A stretch of 64,000 nt of DNA, from assembly GCA_007121555.1 (NCBI GenBank), contig SKKH01000110.1, forward strand, positions 1-64,000, in the 5' to 3' direction. The translations under genes were made by a program, and so were the position numbers. Source of the DNA: Gemmatimonadota bacterium (GTDB lineage: Bacteria > Gemmatimonadota > Gemmatimonadetes > Longimicrobiales > Gaopeijiaceae). Shown here in pieces: positions 33,583-41,821 of this stretch. The notes under the pieces were generated by a model, which was not told the DNA's origin, ran no database searches, and saw only the letters and a list, made by a program, of their open reading frames with translations. How positions within the stretch are numbered: the stretch's first letter is position 1; every line of letters starts with the position of its first letter.

Positions 33583-35246
33583 AGGGGGGCGACGGGGATC
33601 GCACGGAGAGCAGCCTGCCCCAGGATGCGTTGGTGGACCGGCGGGATTTCGTCACTCGGATGGGGGCCCTGGCGGCCATGGCTGCCCTTACCGGCTGTGC
33701 GGTGGGACGGGAACCCACCATCGCACCCGCCGCGCCGGCCTCCCGCGCCGACGCCCAGGCCTTCTTCCGGAGCCTGCCCCGCCCGGAGTTGTCGGCCGGC
33801 CGCGTGACCGATCCGGCGGAGCTCACGGCCTGGGAGGCCGGTGCCCTTCTCCGGGACGGCGACCTGGGCGCGGTGGAGTATCTGGAGGCCTATCTGGACC
33901 GGATCCGTCGGTGGGACGGAGTCTACCGGGCCTTCAATGCCGTGACCGAGGATCGGGCCAGGGCCCGAGCCCGGGAGCTGGACTCGACCCCGGCCACCGA
34001 GATCCTCCATGGGATTCCTCTGGCCATCAAGGACAACATCCATACGGCCGGGGTTCCCACGACGGTGAACTCCCACATCTTCCGGGATCTGGTTCCCGAG
34101 GAAGACGCGATGGTGGTGACGAACCTCATGGCCCGGGGAGGGGTCATGCTGGGAAAGAGCCAGCTGGGCCCCCTGGCCACCACTCGGGCGCTGACCCCGG
34201 ATGGGGAGATCACCACGATGAACGCATGGGCTCCAGGGGATCCTGAGGTGAGCCCAGGAGGGTCCTCGTCGGGATCGGCGACGGCTGTCATGGCCCGCCT
34301 GGCCTCCTCTTCCATCGGGACCCAGACCGGCGGTTCCATCACCATGCCCTCCATGGCCCAGGGCACCACCGGCCTCAAGCCCACCTTCGGTCGGGTCTCG
34401 CTTCATGGCGTGGTTCCACTCAGCTACACCCGGGACCATGTGGGTCCATTGGCCCGTGATGTGCGGGATGCCGCCCTCATGATCCAGGCCATGGCCGGGG
34501 TGGATCCCCGGGATCCTCGGACCGGAGGACTCCCACCCGTGCCCGACTTTCTACGGGCCGCCACTCCCGTGAGCCGTGGGGGCCGGCCTGTGGTCCGGTG
34601 GGAGACCCGCCTCGGGGTGCTGCCGGGGTGGACCGACGCGGACGGAGAGACGGGGGAGAATCGGAGGGCCTTCCTCCGGGTGGCCGAGGAAGCCGGGATC
34701 GACCTGGTGGAACTGGTGCCTCCGCCGGCCTGGGAAGAACTCACTTCGGGTGCCTTCAACGCCCTTCGCCTGGTGGAACGCACCGAGCCCTTCCTCCCCT
34801 ACCTGAAGGAGGATGTCCGCCTCTTCGGGCCGACCATCACCTCCTTCATGAGCGGGCTCTTCGTCTCGGGCGACGAGTACCTGAAGGGACAGCGGGCGAA
34901 GCTGGCCCTTCTGCGCCTCGTCATGGACGACTTCTTCTCGCAGTGCGATGTGGCCACGATGGAGAGCCACATCCCCTTCGACATGATCGGGTGCCCCCTG
35001 TTGGCCCTCCCGGCAGGGACCCGGGTGCTGCGGGGACGCACCCTGCCCGGTGGGGTGCTCCTTGGAGCGCCTCCGTTCGGAGAGGAGCGCCTCCTGGCTC
35101 TGGGCGTGGCTGTGCAGGAGCGAAGTGACTGGCACCGCCGGAGGCCCGCCGACCCGTCGGAGGCCGAGGAAGCCCGCATGACCGGGCCGGGAGCCCGCAG
35201 TCGGGGTCGTCTGGACGTCGACGCAGTGGAGCGCCAGGCTGAATGA
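33579..35246 (+). CDS. Amidase-signature enzyme, Tat-exported lipoprotein
   Basis: An amidase-signature hydrolase of 555 residues. The catalytic Ser-cisSer-Lys triad is complete: Lys151 (LAIKDNIHT), Ser229 (SPGGSSSGSA) and nucleophile Ser253 (GTQTGGSITMPS). Spacing matches the mammalian enzyme FAAH exactly in the Ser229-Ser253 interval. Residues 20-40 read DRRDFVTRMGALAAMAALTGC, which combines a twin-arginine-type signal with a lipobox (Cys40); such signals suit a folded, exported enzyme. The C-terminal 30 residues are charged and probably disordered. It is coupled by four-base overlaps to the AtzG-like gene before it and to uppP after it. The substrate is unknown. Confidence 0.93.
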   Translation: MKGGDGDRTESSLPQDALVDRRDFVTRMGALAAMAALTGCAVGREPTIAPAAPASRADAQAFFRSLPRPELSAGRVTDPAELTAWEAGALLRDGDLGAVEYLEAYLDRIRRWDGVYRAFNAVTEDRARARARELDSTPATEILHGIPLAIKDNIHTAGVPTTVNSHIFRDLVPEEDAMVVTNLMARGGVMLGKSQLGPLATTRALTPDGEITTMNAWAPGDPEVSPGGSSSGSATAVMARLASSSIGTQTGGSITMPSMAQGTTGLKPTFGRVSLHGVVPLSYTRDHVGPLARDVRDAALMIQAMAGVDPRDPRTGGLPPVPDFLRAATPVSRGGRPVVRWETRLGVLPGWTDADGETGENRRAFLRVAEEAGIDLVELVPPPAWEELTSGAFNALRLVERTEPFLPYLKEDVRLFGPTITSFMSGLFVSGDEYLKGQRAKLALLRLVMDDFFSQCDVATMESHIPFDMIGCPLLALPAGTRVLRGRTLPGGVLLGAPPFGEERLLALGVAVQERSDWHRRRPADPSEAEEARMTGPGARSRGRLDVDAVERQAE

Positions 35247-36151
35247 CCCTATTCGAAGCCATCATCCTGGGCATCATCCAGGGGATCTTCATGTTCTTCC
35301 CGGTGAGCTCCACGAGCCACCTGGTGCTCACCCAGCACTGGTTGATCCAGCAGGGCTCGGGGATGCCCTCGCCGGAATCGGCCGAGATGATCCTCTTCGA
35401 TCTGGTGGTGCACCTCGGAACACTGGTCTCCATGGCCGTGGTCTTTCGCAAGAGCCTGGGTCATTTCCTGAGCCGTCTGTTCAGCGGTGCGCAGGTCCGG
35501 TTTCAGCGGCCGGGGAAGGCCGGTGCACGGGAGCGCCTGACCCTCAAGCTGGCCTTCATGGGAATCCTGGCCGTGGGGGTGACCGGGGCCGTGGGCTTTC
35601 CCCTGAAGGATCTCTTCGAGAGTGTGTTCGCTCGGCCGATCTTCATCGCCGGGACTCTGACGGTCACCGGGATCCTCCTCTACTGGACCGACATCCTTCC
35701 CCGCAGGACCCGGCGGCTTTCCGACATCGGACCCGGGAGCGCGGCGATCGTGGGATTGGCTCAGGGCCTCTCCCTGCTTCCCGGACTCTCCCGGAGCGGA
35801 ACCACGATCGCCTTCGGACTCTTCGCGGGGATGAAGCGGCGGTGGGCGGCCGAGTTCTCCTTCTTCATCGCCTTTCCGACGATCATGGGCGCCTCCCTCC
35901 TGCAGGCCATCGAGGTGTGGCAGCTGGGGTGGACCGGGGGGGTGGGATTGACCGCGATGGCCGTGGGGTTCGGAGTGGCGGCGGTAGTGGGAATCGGCGC
36001 CCTCACGGTCGTGCTCAAGCTCCTGTATCGGGCCCGGTTCCGCTTCTTCTCCTATTACGTCTGGGCTCTGGCGGTCTTCGTTCTGGTGGGCCATAGTCAG
36101 GGATGGCTGGTGGATACGGGTCTCGTCGAGATCGATTCGCCCGTGCCCTGA
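35243..36151 (+). CDS. uppP: Undecaprenyl-diphosphate phosphatase (UppP/BacA), active-site variant
   Basis: It dephosphorylates undecaprenyl diphosphate to recycle the lipid carrier for cell-wall synthesis. The fold is clear: FEAIILGIIQGIFMFFPVSSTSHLVL at residues 4-29 (split here as FEAIILGIIQG and FMFFPVSSTSHLVL), LPGLSRSGTTIA, and MKRRWAAEFSFFIAFPTIMGASLL. About eight hydrophobic helices are visible. Odd point: the (E/Q)xxxE motif normally holds a catalytic glutamate at the fifth position, here Met17 (Q13-G-I-F-M17). His26 and the arginine of LSRSG remain. The ATG overlaps the amidase stop by four bases. Confidence 0.88.
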   Translation: MTLFEAIILGIIQGIFMFFPVSSTSHLVLTQHWLIQQGSGMPSPESAEMILFDLVVHLGTLVSMAVVFRKSLGHFLSRLFSGAQVRFQRPGKAGARERLTLKLAFMGILAVGVTGAVGFPLKDLFESVFARPIFIAGTLTVTGILLYWTDILPRRTRRLSDIGPGSAAIVGLAQGLSLLPGLSRSGTTIAFGLFAGMKRRWAAEFSFFIAFPTIMGASLLQAIEVWQLGWTGGVGLTAMAVGFGVAAVVGIGALTVVLKLLYRARFRFFSYYVWALAVFVLVGHSQGWLVDTGLVEIDSPVP

Positions 36152-36185
36152 GCAGCTTCTGACTCCTCGACCGAGGTGAACACCG

Positions 36186-37904
36186 ATGCACCGACGCCCC
36201 GCCATCTCCTCGACCCTGCTTTCCGGACTGCTCCTGGTCCTCCTTCCGGTCTGGGGCTGTGTTCCCGACCGACCCGACCGCCTCGATTTCGTCGAGGATC
36301 CCGCCACGACGACCGAGGTGACCGGGGCGGCCGATCGGGCCGCCGCAGGCGGGTCGGATGAGGGTCCTCAGAGGGAGGAGGACCACCTCCACGAGCACGA
36401 CCCGGGTCCGGAAGCTCTCGGAGAGGTGGGCCGGGTGGAATTCCCGGTGAGTTGCGGGCCCGAAGCGACGGCCTACTTCGAATCGGGGGTGGCCATGTTC
36501 CACTCCTTCTGGTTCCCTCAGGCCGACTCCGCGTTCCAGGCCGCGCTGGAACTCGATCCGGAGTGCGCCATGGCGGAGTGGGGCCGGGCCATGGCGCAGA
36601 TGGGGAATCCCTACGCAGGCGCCATCCCGGAGGATCGGCGATCCGTGGCCATGGCCGCTCTGGATCGGGCACGGTCCCTCGACCCCCCCACCGAGAGGGA
36701 AAGAGGCTTCGTGGAGGCGGCTCGCCAGCTGTTCGGTGAGGGAGGGGATACCGACGGAGACCGGCGGCGGAGCTGGGAGCGCGCGCTGGAAGAGCTTCAC
36801 CAGACCCACCCCGATGACCCGGAGATCACCATATTCCTGGGGCTGGCGCTCCTGGCAAACGCTCCCCCGGACGACACCACCTTCGTGCGCCAGCTCCGGG
36901 CCGCCGACCTCCTCGAGCCCCTCTTCGAGCAGCGCCCCGATCACCCGGGTCTGGCCCACTACATCATCCACGCCTACGACGCTCCGACCCTGGCGGATCG
37001 TGGGCTGGAAGCGGCGCTGAGCTACGCGGAGATCGCTCCCGCCGCTCCCCACGCCCTGCACATGCCCTCGCACATCTTCACCCGCCTGGGCATGTGGGAC
37101 CGGTCCATCGAGGCGAATCTGGCTTCGGCCCGGGCGTCAGGGAACGACTGGGCCCGTGTCCACCCCTGGGACTACCTGGTCTACGCCTACCTCCAGCAGG
37201 GACGGGATGCCGAGGCGGCCCGGATCGTGGAGGCTGCGGAGGCTGCGGTCTCCCAGGCTCCCTCTCCGGAGGCGGCGGCCGGTGCGTACAACTGGCAAGC
37301 CATGCCGGCCCGTCTGGCGCTGGAAAGGGAGGATTGGGCGGGGGCGGCCACCCTGGAAATCCGCGGGGAGCGAGCCCACCAGAGTGTGGCCATCCGTCAC
37401 TTCGCTCGAGGTGTGGGGATGGCCCGTACGGGCGATGTGCAGGGAGCCCGGGCCGAGAGGGACCGCCTCGCCGAGATCGAGTCGGCGCTGGATGACGCCG
37501 GGGAGAGCTACTGGGCACGGGTGGTGGAGGCCCAGGGGCTCGCGGTGGAGGGGTGGACCCTGGCCACCGAGGGGCGGTTCGATCAGGCCCTGGAGCGCAT
37601 GAGCGCCGCTGCGGAGCTGGAGGAGAGGGTGGAGAAGCATCCGGTGACGCCGGGCCCTCTCCTTCCGGCCCGGGAGATGCACGGAGAGATCCTCCTCCAG
37701 GCGGGACGCCATGGGGAAGCCCTGGAGGCCTTCCAGCGCGTGCTGGAGCGAGAGCCCAACCGAGGGCGAGCCACGTACTACGCCGGTCGAGCGGCCCAGG
37801 CCCTCGGAGACGAGGTAGAGGCCGAACGATATCTGCGGGCGTACCGGGAGCTGACCGCCCGCGGTGACGGGACCCGGGGTTGGACGGCATCCAACCCCAG
37901 GTAG
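36186..37904 (+). CDS. TPR lipoprotein
   Basis: A 572-residue exported lipoprotein (lipobox LPVWGC, Cys25). After an acidic, histidine-rich linker (DEGPQREEDHLHEHDPGPEA), helical repeats fill the rest: YFESGVAMFHSFWFPQADSA, FQAALELDPECAMAEWGRAM, and later QALERMSAAAELEERVEKHP. The signature blocks GLAHYIIHAYDAPTLAD and ALHMPSHIFTRLGMWDRSI identify a widespread TPR family of unknown function, often beside hydrolases. Histidines in the linker could bind metal. The gene starts 34 bases after uppP and may be in its transcript. Confidence 0.82.
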   Translation: MHRRPAISSTLLSGLLLVLLPVWGCVPDRPDRLDFVEDPATTTEVTGAADRAAAGGSDEGPQREEDHLHEHDPGPEALGEVGRVEFPVSCGPEATAYFESGVAMFHSFWFPQADSAFQAALELDPECAMAEWGRAMAQMGNPYAGAIPEDRRSVAMAALDRARSLDPPTERERGFVEAARQLFGEGGDTDGDRRRSWERALEELHQTHPDDPEITIFLGLALLANAPPDDTTFVRQLRAADLLEPLFEQRPDHPGLAHYIIHAYDAPTLADRGLEAALSYAEIAPAAPHALHMPSHIFTRLGMWDRSIEANLASARASGNDWARVHPWDYLVYAYLQQGRDAEAARIVEAAEAAVSQAPSPEAAAGAYNWQAMPARLALEREDWAGAATLEIRGERAHQSVAIRHFARGVGMARTGDVQGARAERDRLAEIESALDDAGESYWARVVEAQGLAVEGWTLATEGRFDQALERMSAAAELEERVEKHPVTPGPLLPAREMHGEILLQAGRHGEALEAFQRVLEREPNRGRATYYAGRAAQALGDEVEAERYLRAYRELTARGDGTRGWTASNPR

Positions 37905-37923
37905 GAGGCCCCGGCGCTCAGGG

Positions 37924-39006
37924 CTACTCCTGAACTTCCTCCATCCGGTTCGGCTCTGAGCGGCCCCTTCCCCTGGCGATGCCTCCGTTTTCGGATCCTC
38001 CTGCCTGGTCCTTCTCGGGAGCTGCGTCCTCCACCGGGGTGGCCACGTGGACCAGGGCGTCGCCGCGGTTCACGTTGGGCTGGCGGGTGAGTCCGATGAT
38101 CACACCCGATCGGTTCGTCTTGATCGGGAGCGTCCGATCGCCGAATGCGTCACGGATGACCCCGATGCGGTCACCCTTCGCGACCCGATCACCGGGATCG
38201 ACGTGAATCCGCGCCAGCCCGCTCCGACCTGCCCGAATCCAGGCCGTGCTGCTGGATTCAATGGGGATCTCGGAGGGTGGGGGCGGGGCGGACTTCCGCA
38301 TTTCCATCGCCTGGATTACCCGCAGCACCCCGGCGAAGCCGGAGTCGATGACGTGCCGTTCGAACCGATGGGCCTCGCCCCCCTCGAAGACGAGGACCCG
38401 ACCCCCACGGGCCGTGGCTGCGGCCCGGAGGGAGCCGTCGCGGAGGCTGGCGTGGATCAGGGCGGGCGCTCCGAAGGCCCTGGCCAGCCGGGCCGTCTCC
38501 GGATCGGAGAGGTCGGCCCGGATCTGGGGAAGATTGGTCCGACCATCGGATCCCGTATGCAGGTCGATCCCCAGGTGGCACCCCGCCACGACCTCCCTCA
38601 TGAACAGGTGTGCCAGCCGGGAGGCCATGGAGCCCCGGGAGGAGCCCGGAAAGGAACGGTTCAGGTCCCTCCGGTCCGGGAGATACCGGGATTCGATGAT
38701 AAAGCCCTGGACGTTCACGATGGGGATGGCGAGAAGGGTCCCGGCCAGGCGACCCGGAGTCACCTCGCCCAGAACCTTCCGGACGACCTCGACACCGTTG
38801 AGTTCATCCCCGTGGATGGCGGCGCTGAGCCAGACGCGGGGTCCCGGACGGACGCCGTGGAGTACTTCGATGGGCAGGGTGAGCTTCCCTCCCGTGGCCA
38901 GGCTTCCGGCCGGAAGCTCGATTCGCTTCCGCTCGCCAGGGGCAACGGAGACCCCCGCTACGACCGCGGCCTCGTGCGCTCCCTCGTGGGGCTCGGGCAG
39001 GTTCAT
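37924..39006 (-). CDS. Succinylglutamate desuccinylase/aspartoacylase-family zinc hydrolase with lipoyl-like C-terminal domain
   Basis: A 360-residue metal-dependent acyl/peptide hydrolase of the M14-like AspA/AstE branch. Zinc ligands are visible: His65 and Glu68 in [13 protein letters not shown] and His150 in [10 protein letters not shown]; the substrate-binding DLNRSFPGS is at 114-122. From about residue 275 ([20 protein letters not shown] onward, VAKGDRIGV) lies a biotinyl/lipoyl-like barrel typical of this subfamily. The last 35 residues are charged and disordered. The ATG overlaps the RimK stop by four bases. In the RimK operon it could trim an acyl or amino-acid chain from the modified protein (inference). 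Confidence 0.9.
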   Translation of the reverse strand: MNLPEPHEGAHEAAVVAGVSVAPGERKRIELPAGSLATGGKLTLPIEVLHGVRPGPRVWLSAAIHGDELNGVEVVRKVLGEVTPGRLAGTLLAIPIVNVQGFIIESRYLPDRRDLNRSFPGSSRGSMASRLAHLFMREVVAGCHLGIDLHTGSDGRTNLPQIRADLSDPETARLARAFGAPALIHASLRDGSLRAAATARGGRVLVFEGGEAHRFERHVIDSGFAGVLRVIQAMEMRKSAPPPPSEIPIESSSTAWIRAGRSGLARIHVDPGDRVAKGDRIGVIRDAFGDRTLPIKTNRSGVIIGLTRQPNVNRGDALVHVATPVEDAAPEKDQAGGSENGGIARGRGRSEPNRMEEVQE

Positions 39007-39908
39007 CCCGTGCCGACTCGACGCTCGATGAACTCGATGACCTTTCCGGCCACATCGACCCCCGTGGCGCCTTCGACCCCCTCGAGACCCGGTGAGGAGT
39101 TCACCTCGATGACCACCGGACCCCGCTCGGCCCGAAGCATGTCGACGCCGGCTACGGAAAGCCCCATGGTGGCGGCGGCGCGGATCGCCGTGCGCCGTTC
39201 CTCGGTGGTGAGTTCGATCCCCTCCGCGGTGCCCCCCTGGTGGAGGTTGGACCGGAAGTCCCCGGGGGCGGCTCGTCGGACCATGGCGGCGACGACCTTC
39301 TTTCCCACGACGATTGCCCGGAGGTCCTCTCCTCCCGCCTCCTTGATGTACTCCTGGACCAGGATGTTGGCGTCGAGCTGTCGGAAGGCCCCGATCACCG
39401 ACTCGGCCGCCTTGCGGGTCTCGGCCAGCACCACCCCCACGCCCTGGGTTCCCTCGAGCAACTTCACCACCACCGGAGGCCCGCCGACCCGGTCGATGAG
39501 CCCCTTCGTGTGCCGGGTGGAGTGGGCGAAGGTGGTCGTGGGCAGGCCCACCCCCGCTCGGGAGAGGAGTTGCATGGAACGGAGCTTGTCCCGGGCCTGG
39601 GTGATTCCGTCGGATTGACCTGCGCTGAAGGTGCCCATCATCTCGAACTGCCGGACGACTGCAGTACCGTAGTAGGTATAGGAGGCCCCGATCCTCGGGA
39701 TCACCGCGTCGAACTGAAGTTCCTCCTCGGTGGCGTTCCGGTCCGCAACCAGATCCTGATAGATCACCGAAGGTCGCTCCGCCGTGATGTCCATGTAGCA
39801 GCGGAGGTAGTTCACGACCCGAACGTCGTGGCCCCGCTCCTGTGCGGCCTCCATGAGCCGGGAGGTGGAGTAGAGAGAGGCCTTTCGGGACAGAATTCCG
39901 ATCTTCAA
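39003..39908 (-). CDS. rimK: RimK-type ATP-grasp ligase
   Basis: An ATP-dependent carboxylate-amine ligase. In Escherichia coli RimK adds glutamates to the C-terminus of ribosomal protein S6. The TTG at 39908 gives 301 residues (E. coli 300) and starts [20 protein letters not shown], matching KIAILSRDGTLYS of the family. The ATP-grasp lobe has [39 protein letters not shown] and the metal-binding [11 protein letters not shown]. The frame is open further back to 39998, but that stretch is not RimK-like. The TTG overlaps the RimB-like gene's stop by four bases (TTGA), which independently fixes the start. Whether it acts on S6 is unknown: no other target is visible here. Confidence 0.95.
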   Translation of the reverse strand: MKIGILSRKASLYSTSRLMEAAQERGHDVRVVNYLRCYMDITAERPSVIYQDLVADRNATEEELQFDAVIPRIGASYTYYGTAVVRQFEMMGTFSAGQSDGITQARDKLRSMQLLSRAGVGLPTTTFAHSTRHTKGLIDRVGGPPVVVKLLEGTQGVGVVLAETRKAAESVIGAFRQLDANILVQEYIKEAGGEDLRAIVVGKKVVAAMVRRAAPGDFRSNLHQGGTAEGIELTTEERRTAIRAAATMGLSVAGVDMLRAERGPVVIEVNSSPGLEGVEGATGVDVAGKVIEFIERRVGTG

Positions 39909-40435
39909 GAAGGGGTCTCGGTTGGGGGGACGTCGGAGCGGGTGGAGTGGCCGGGCGGCTGGCCCAGGAGGAACGAGGCACCTGGATCCACCAGGCACCG
40001 CCCTCGGAGGGCTGTACGGCCCAGTAGCATCCGGAACCCCATCCGATCCCGTCGAGTCAGGGTCACCTCCACGGGCCAGCGATAGGGCCCCAGCCCCAGG
40101 GTGAGTTGGACCGTGGGACGGGGTTCGGACACCCCGCTGGAGCTCCGGACCTTCCGATGGTCCACCAGAGGAGCCCGGATCTCCACGGGATCGTCGTTGC
40201 GTCGCTGATGAGGGTGGAGGAGGAAACGGATCCAGCCCTCACCCCCGGTGCGGATTCGGGTGGCATGAAGGGCCGACGAGCGAGCTCCGGTGTCCACCTT
40301 GGCCTTGATGGGGGGCGACGAGGTGTCGGGAAGTGTGATCCACTCCCGCCAACCCACCAGAATCAGGCCGTCTTCGCGCCCTCCGGACTCCACGGGCTCC
40401 ACAGGGGAGTTCAGGGGGTCAGCCTCATGGGTCAT
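39905..40435 (-). CDS. rimB: RimB-like retropepsin-type protease (DUF785)
   Basis: A 176-residue retropepsin-like protein of the DUF785 (ATP-dependent zinc protease, RimB) family. Its active-site signature is [18 protein letters not shown], with Asp48-Thr-Gly, and [20 protein letters not shown] and [19 protein letters not shown] follow. In Pseudomonas, RimB and RimA modulate RimK's glutamate ligation. The ATG at 40435 has GAGG five bases upstream. It is the first gene of a tight operon with rimK and the zinc hydrolase, with four-base overlaps throughout. Its last 20 residues are disordered. Confidence 0.88.
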   Translation of the reverse strand: MTHEADPLNSPVEPVESGGREDGLILVGWREWITLPDTSSPPIKAKVDTGARSSALHATRIRTGGEGWIRFLLHPHQRRNDDPVEIRAPLVDHRKVRSSSGVSEPRPTVQLTLGLGPYRWPVEVTLTRRDRMGFRMLLGRTALRGRCLVDPGASFLLGQPPGHSTRSDVPPTETPS

Positions 40436-40500
40436 CGAACCTCGCTGGGCGCACGGTGGAGCGGTCGTATGGGGCCGAAATGCCGCCGAAGATAACGCCC

Positions 40501-40716
40501 TCAGCGATCCAGGACCACGCTACGTCGGCACTCCGGGCAGTGGTGCCAGCTTCGCCTGCGGACGTACGAAACACCGGGAGGTCGCGGGACTCTCGTTTCC
40601 TCCAGAGCGACCCGGCAGCGGGGACACTCGAGGGCGTGCCCCTGGCGCCGCCGGCGACGGAGCGCGTCGACCTCTTCGCGGGAAAACACTCTTCCTTCGC
40701 CTCCAGCTTCATGCAT
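40501..40716 (-). CDS. Small zinc-ribbon protein
   Basis: A 71-residue protein with two CxxC pairs: LECPRCRVALEETRV and WHHCPECRRSVVLD. Four cysteines at this spacing form a zinc ribbon (family knowledge). It is basic and helical at the front (REEVDALRRRRRQ). The ATG at 40716 has a GGGGAGGGG 12 bases upstream, a little far. It ends 65 bases ahead of rimB on the same strand and may be part of that operon. Function unknown. Confidence 0.55.
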   Translation of the reverse strand: MHEAGGEGRVFSREEVDALRRRRRQGHALECPRCRVALEETRVPRPPGVSYVRRRSWHHCPECRRSVVLDR

Positions 40717-40891
40717 CGGTCACCCCTCCCCAACTCCCCGTCGGAACCGATCGCCGGAGCTCCGGGCGGGCGCTCCTGAAACCCCGCCCGTCTTCGATTC
40801 GTAGGGGGGGATGGAGCATAAACGGGCCTCCGGCACCCCGGGTGCGACTCCCGGACGGACGCCTACGATACCCATAGATGGAGAGACCGAC

Positions 40892-41098
40892 ATGAACGCG
40901 CTACTCAAGCTTCTGGGTCTGGGAGTCCTGGTACTTCTGGCCCTCCACGTAATCGGAAGCCTTCTGGCTCCTATCCTGATCCCCATCATCATCCTCTTCG
41001 TCCTCCTGTCGATCCTGGCGGTCCCGGTGGCCATGATCGCGGCCCTGGGCTGGTTCGTACTCTGGGCCTGGAGTCGCCTCGAGGGGCAGCCCGTCTGA
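40892..41098 (+). CDS. Small membrane protein
   Basis: A 68-residue, almost wholly hydrophobic protein with two adjacent membrane helices: LLKLLGLGVLVLLALHVIGS and then VLLSILAVPVAMIAALGWFV, both flanked by short charged ends. GGAGAG seven bases upstream supports the ATG at 40892. It is divergent from the zinc-ribbon gene. I do not recognise a family. Confidence 0.65.
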   Translation: MNALLKLLGLGVLVLLALHVIGSLLAPILIPIIILFVLLSILAVPVAMIAALGWFVLWAWSRLEGQPV

Positions 41099-41445
41099 GC
41101 CTCGGGACCCTTCTTCGAACGGGGGCGCCCGTGCCCTGAGTGCATGGGTGCCCCAGGGTCACTCCTCTGTGTTACCCCCTCTCCCAAAACAGTCCCGCAG
41201 GGTGGCGAAGGCCAGTAAATATGCGGGGTTTCACCGGATCGCCTCTCTTGACGCCCCCTGAACCTGCTCTTACCGTAGTTTCAAGCTCTGGCCGGGGACT
41301 CCGGATGGCTCGGCCGGGAATCAGGAAGGGCATCGCTCCGAGGAACGAGCTTCGGAGGTGCCTGCAGGGCGGTTCTTCGCTGATGCGCCGAATTCCTTCG
41401 GTCTCAGCGGTCCCCACATCATTATCCAATCGAGGAGTGACCCAG
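41099..41445. other. Upstream region of the HU gene
   Basis: A 347-base gap with no gene I can support. It carries the promoter at 41248-41276 and a leader of about 160 bases before the HU start; the remainder is GC-rich and plain. Confidence 0.5.
41248..41276 (+). promoter_or_regulatory. Sigma-70-like promoter of the HU gene
   Basis: TTGACG (41248-41253) and TACCGT (41271-41276) are separated by exactly 17 bases. The -35 matches five of six consensus bases and the -10 keeps T, A and final T. Transcription would start near 41283, about 163 bases ahead of the HU start. Confidence 0.55.
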
Positions 41446-41733
41446 ATGAACAAATCCGAGCTCGTGGATGCTTTGGCCGATGCAACCGGAATGACGAAGG
41501 CCGACTCCGGCAAGGCGATCGATGCCCTGTTCGACACGGACAGCGGTGTGATCGCCACGGCTCTCAAGAAGGGCGAGCGGGTCCAGATCACCGGCTTCGG
41601 CACGCTGGAGACCAAGCAGCGGAAGGCCCGCACCGGCCGGAACCCCCGGACTGGTGAGACGATCAAGATCCCCGCGACCAAGACTCCGAGCTTCCGGGCG
41701 GGGAAGGGGCTCAAGGACGCAGTGAAGTCCTGA
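41446..41733 (+). CDS. hup: HU-family nucleoid protein
   Basis: A 95-residue DNA-bending protein that packs the chromosome. It has the standard opening MNKSELVDALADATGMTKAD, the beta-arm RTGNRNP-type motif as ARTGRNPRTGETIKIPATKT, and the C-terminal PSFRAGKGLKDAVKS. Between helix 2 and the first strand, the sequence LFDTDSGVIATALKKGERVQ is about four residues longer than in Escherichia coli HU. GAGGAG eight bases upstream fixes the ATG at 41446. A strong intrinsic terminator follows. Confidence 0.96.
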   Translation: MNKSELVDALADATGMTKADSGKAIDALFDTDSGVIATALKKGERVQITGFGTLETKQRKARTGRNPRTGETIKIPATKTPSFRAGKGLKDAVKS

Positions 41734-41762
41734 TCTGAACCCCCGTAGTTCCAGGGAGCGAA

Positions 41763-41802
41763 GGGGCCGCATCCTTACCGGGATGCGGCCCCTTTTCTTT
41801 TT
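41763..41802 (+). terminator. Strong rho-independent terminator of the HU gene
   Basis: A perfect 12-bp stem (GGGGCCGCATCC with GGATGCGGCCCC) around the loop TTACCG, followed by TTTTCTTTTT. It begins 30 bases after the HU stop and is the clearest terminator in the window. Confidence 0.95.
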
Positions 41803-41821
41803 GTCGGATCCCACCGATCCG

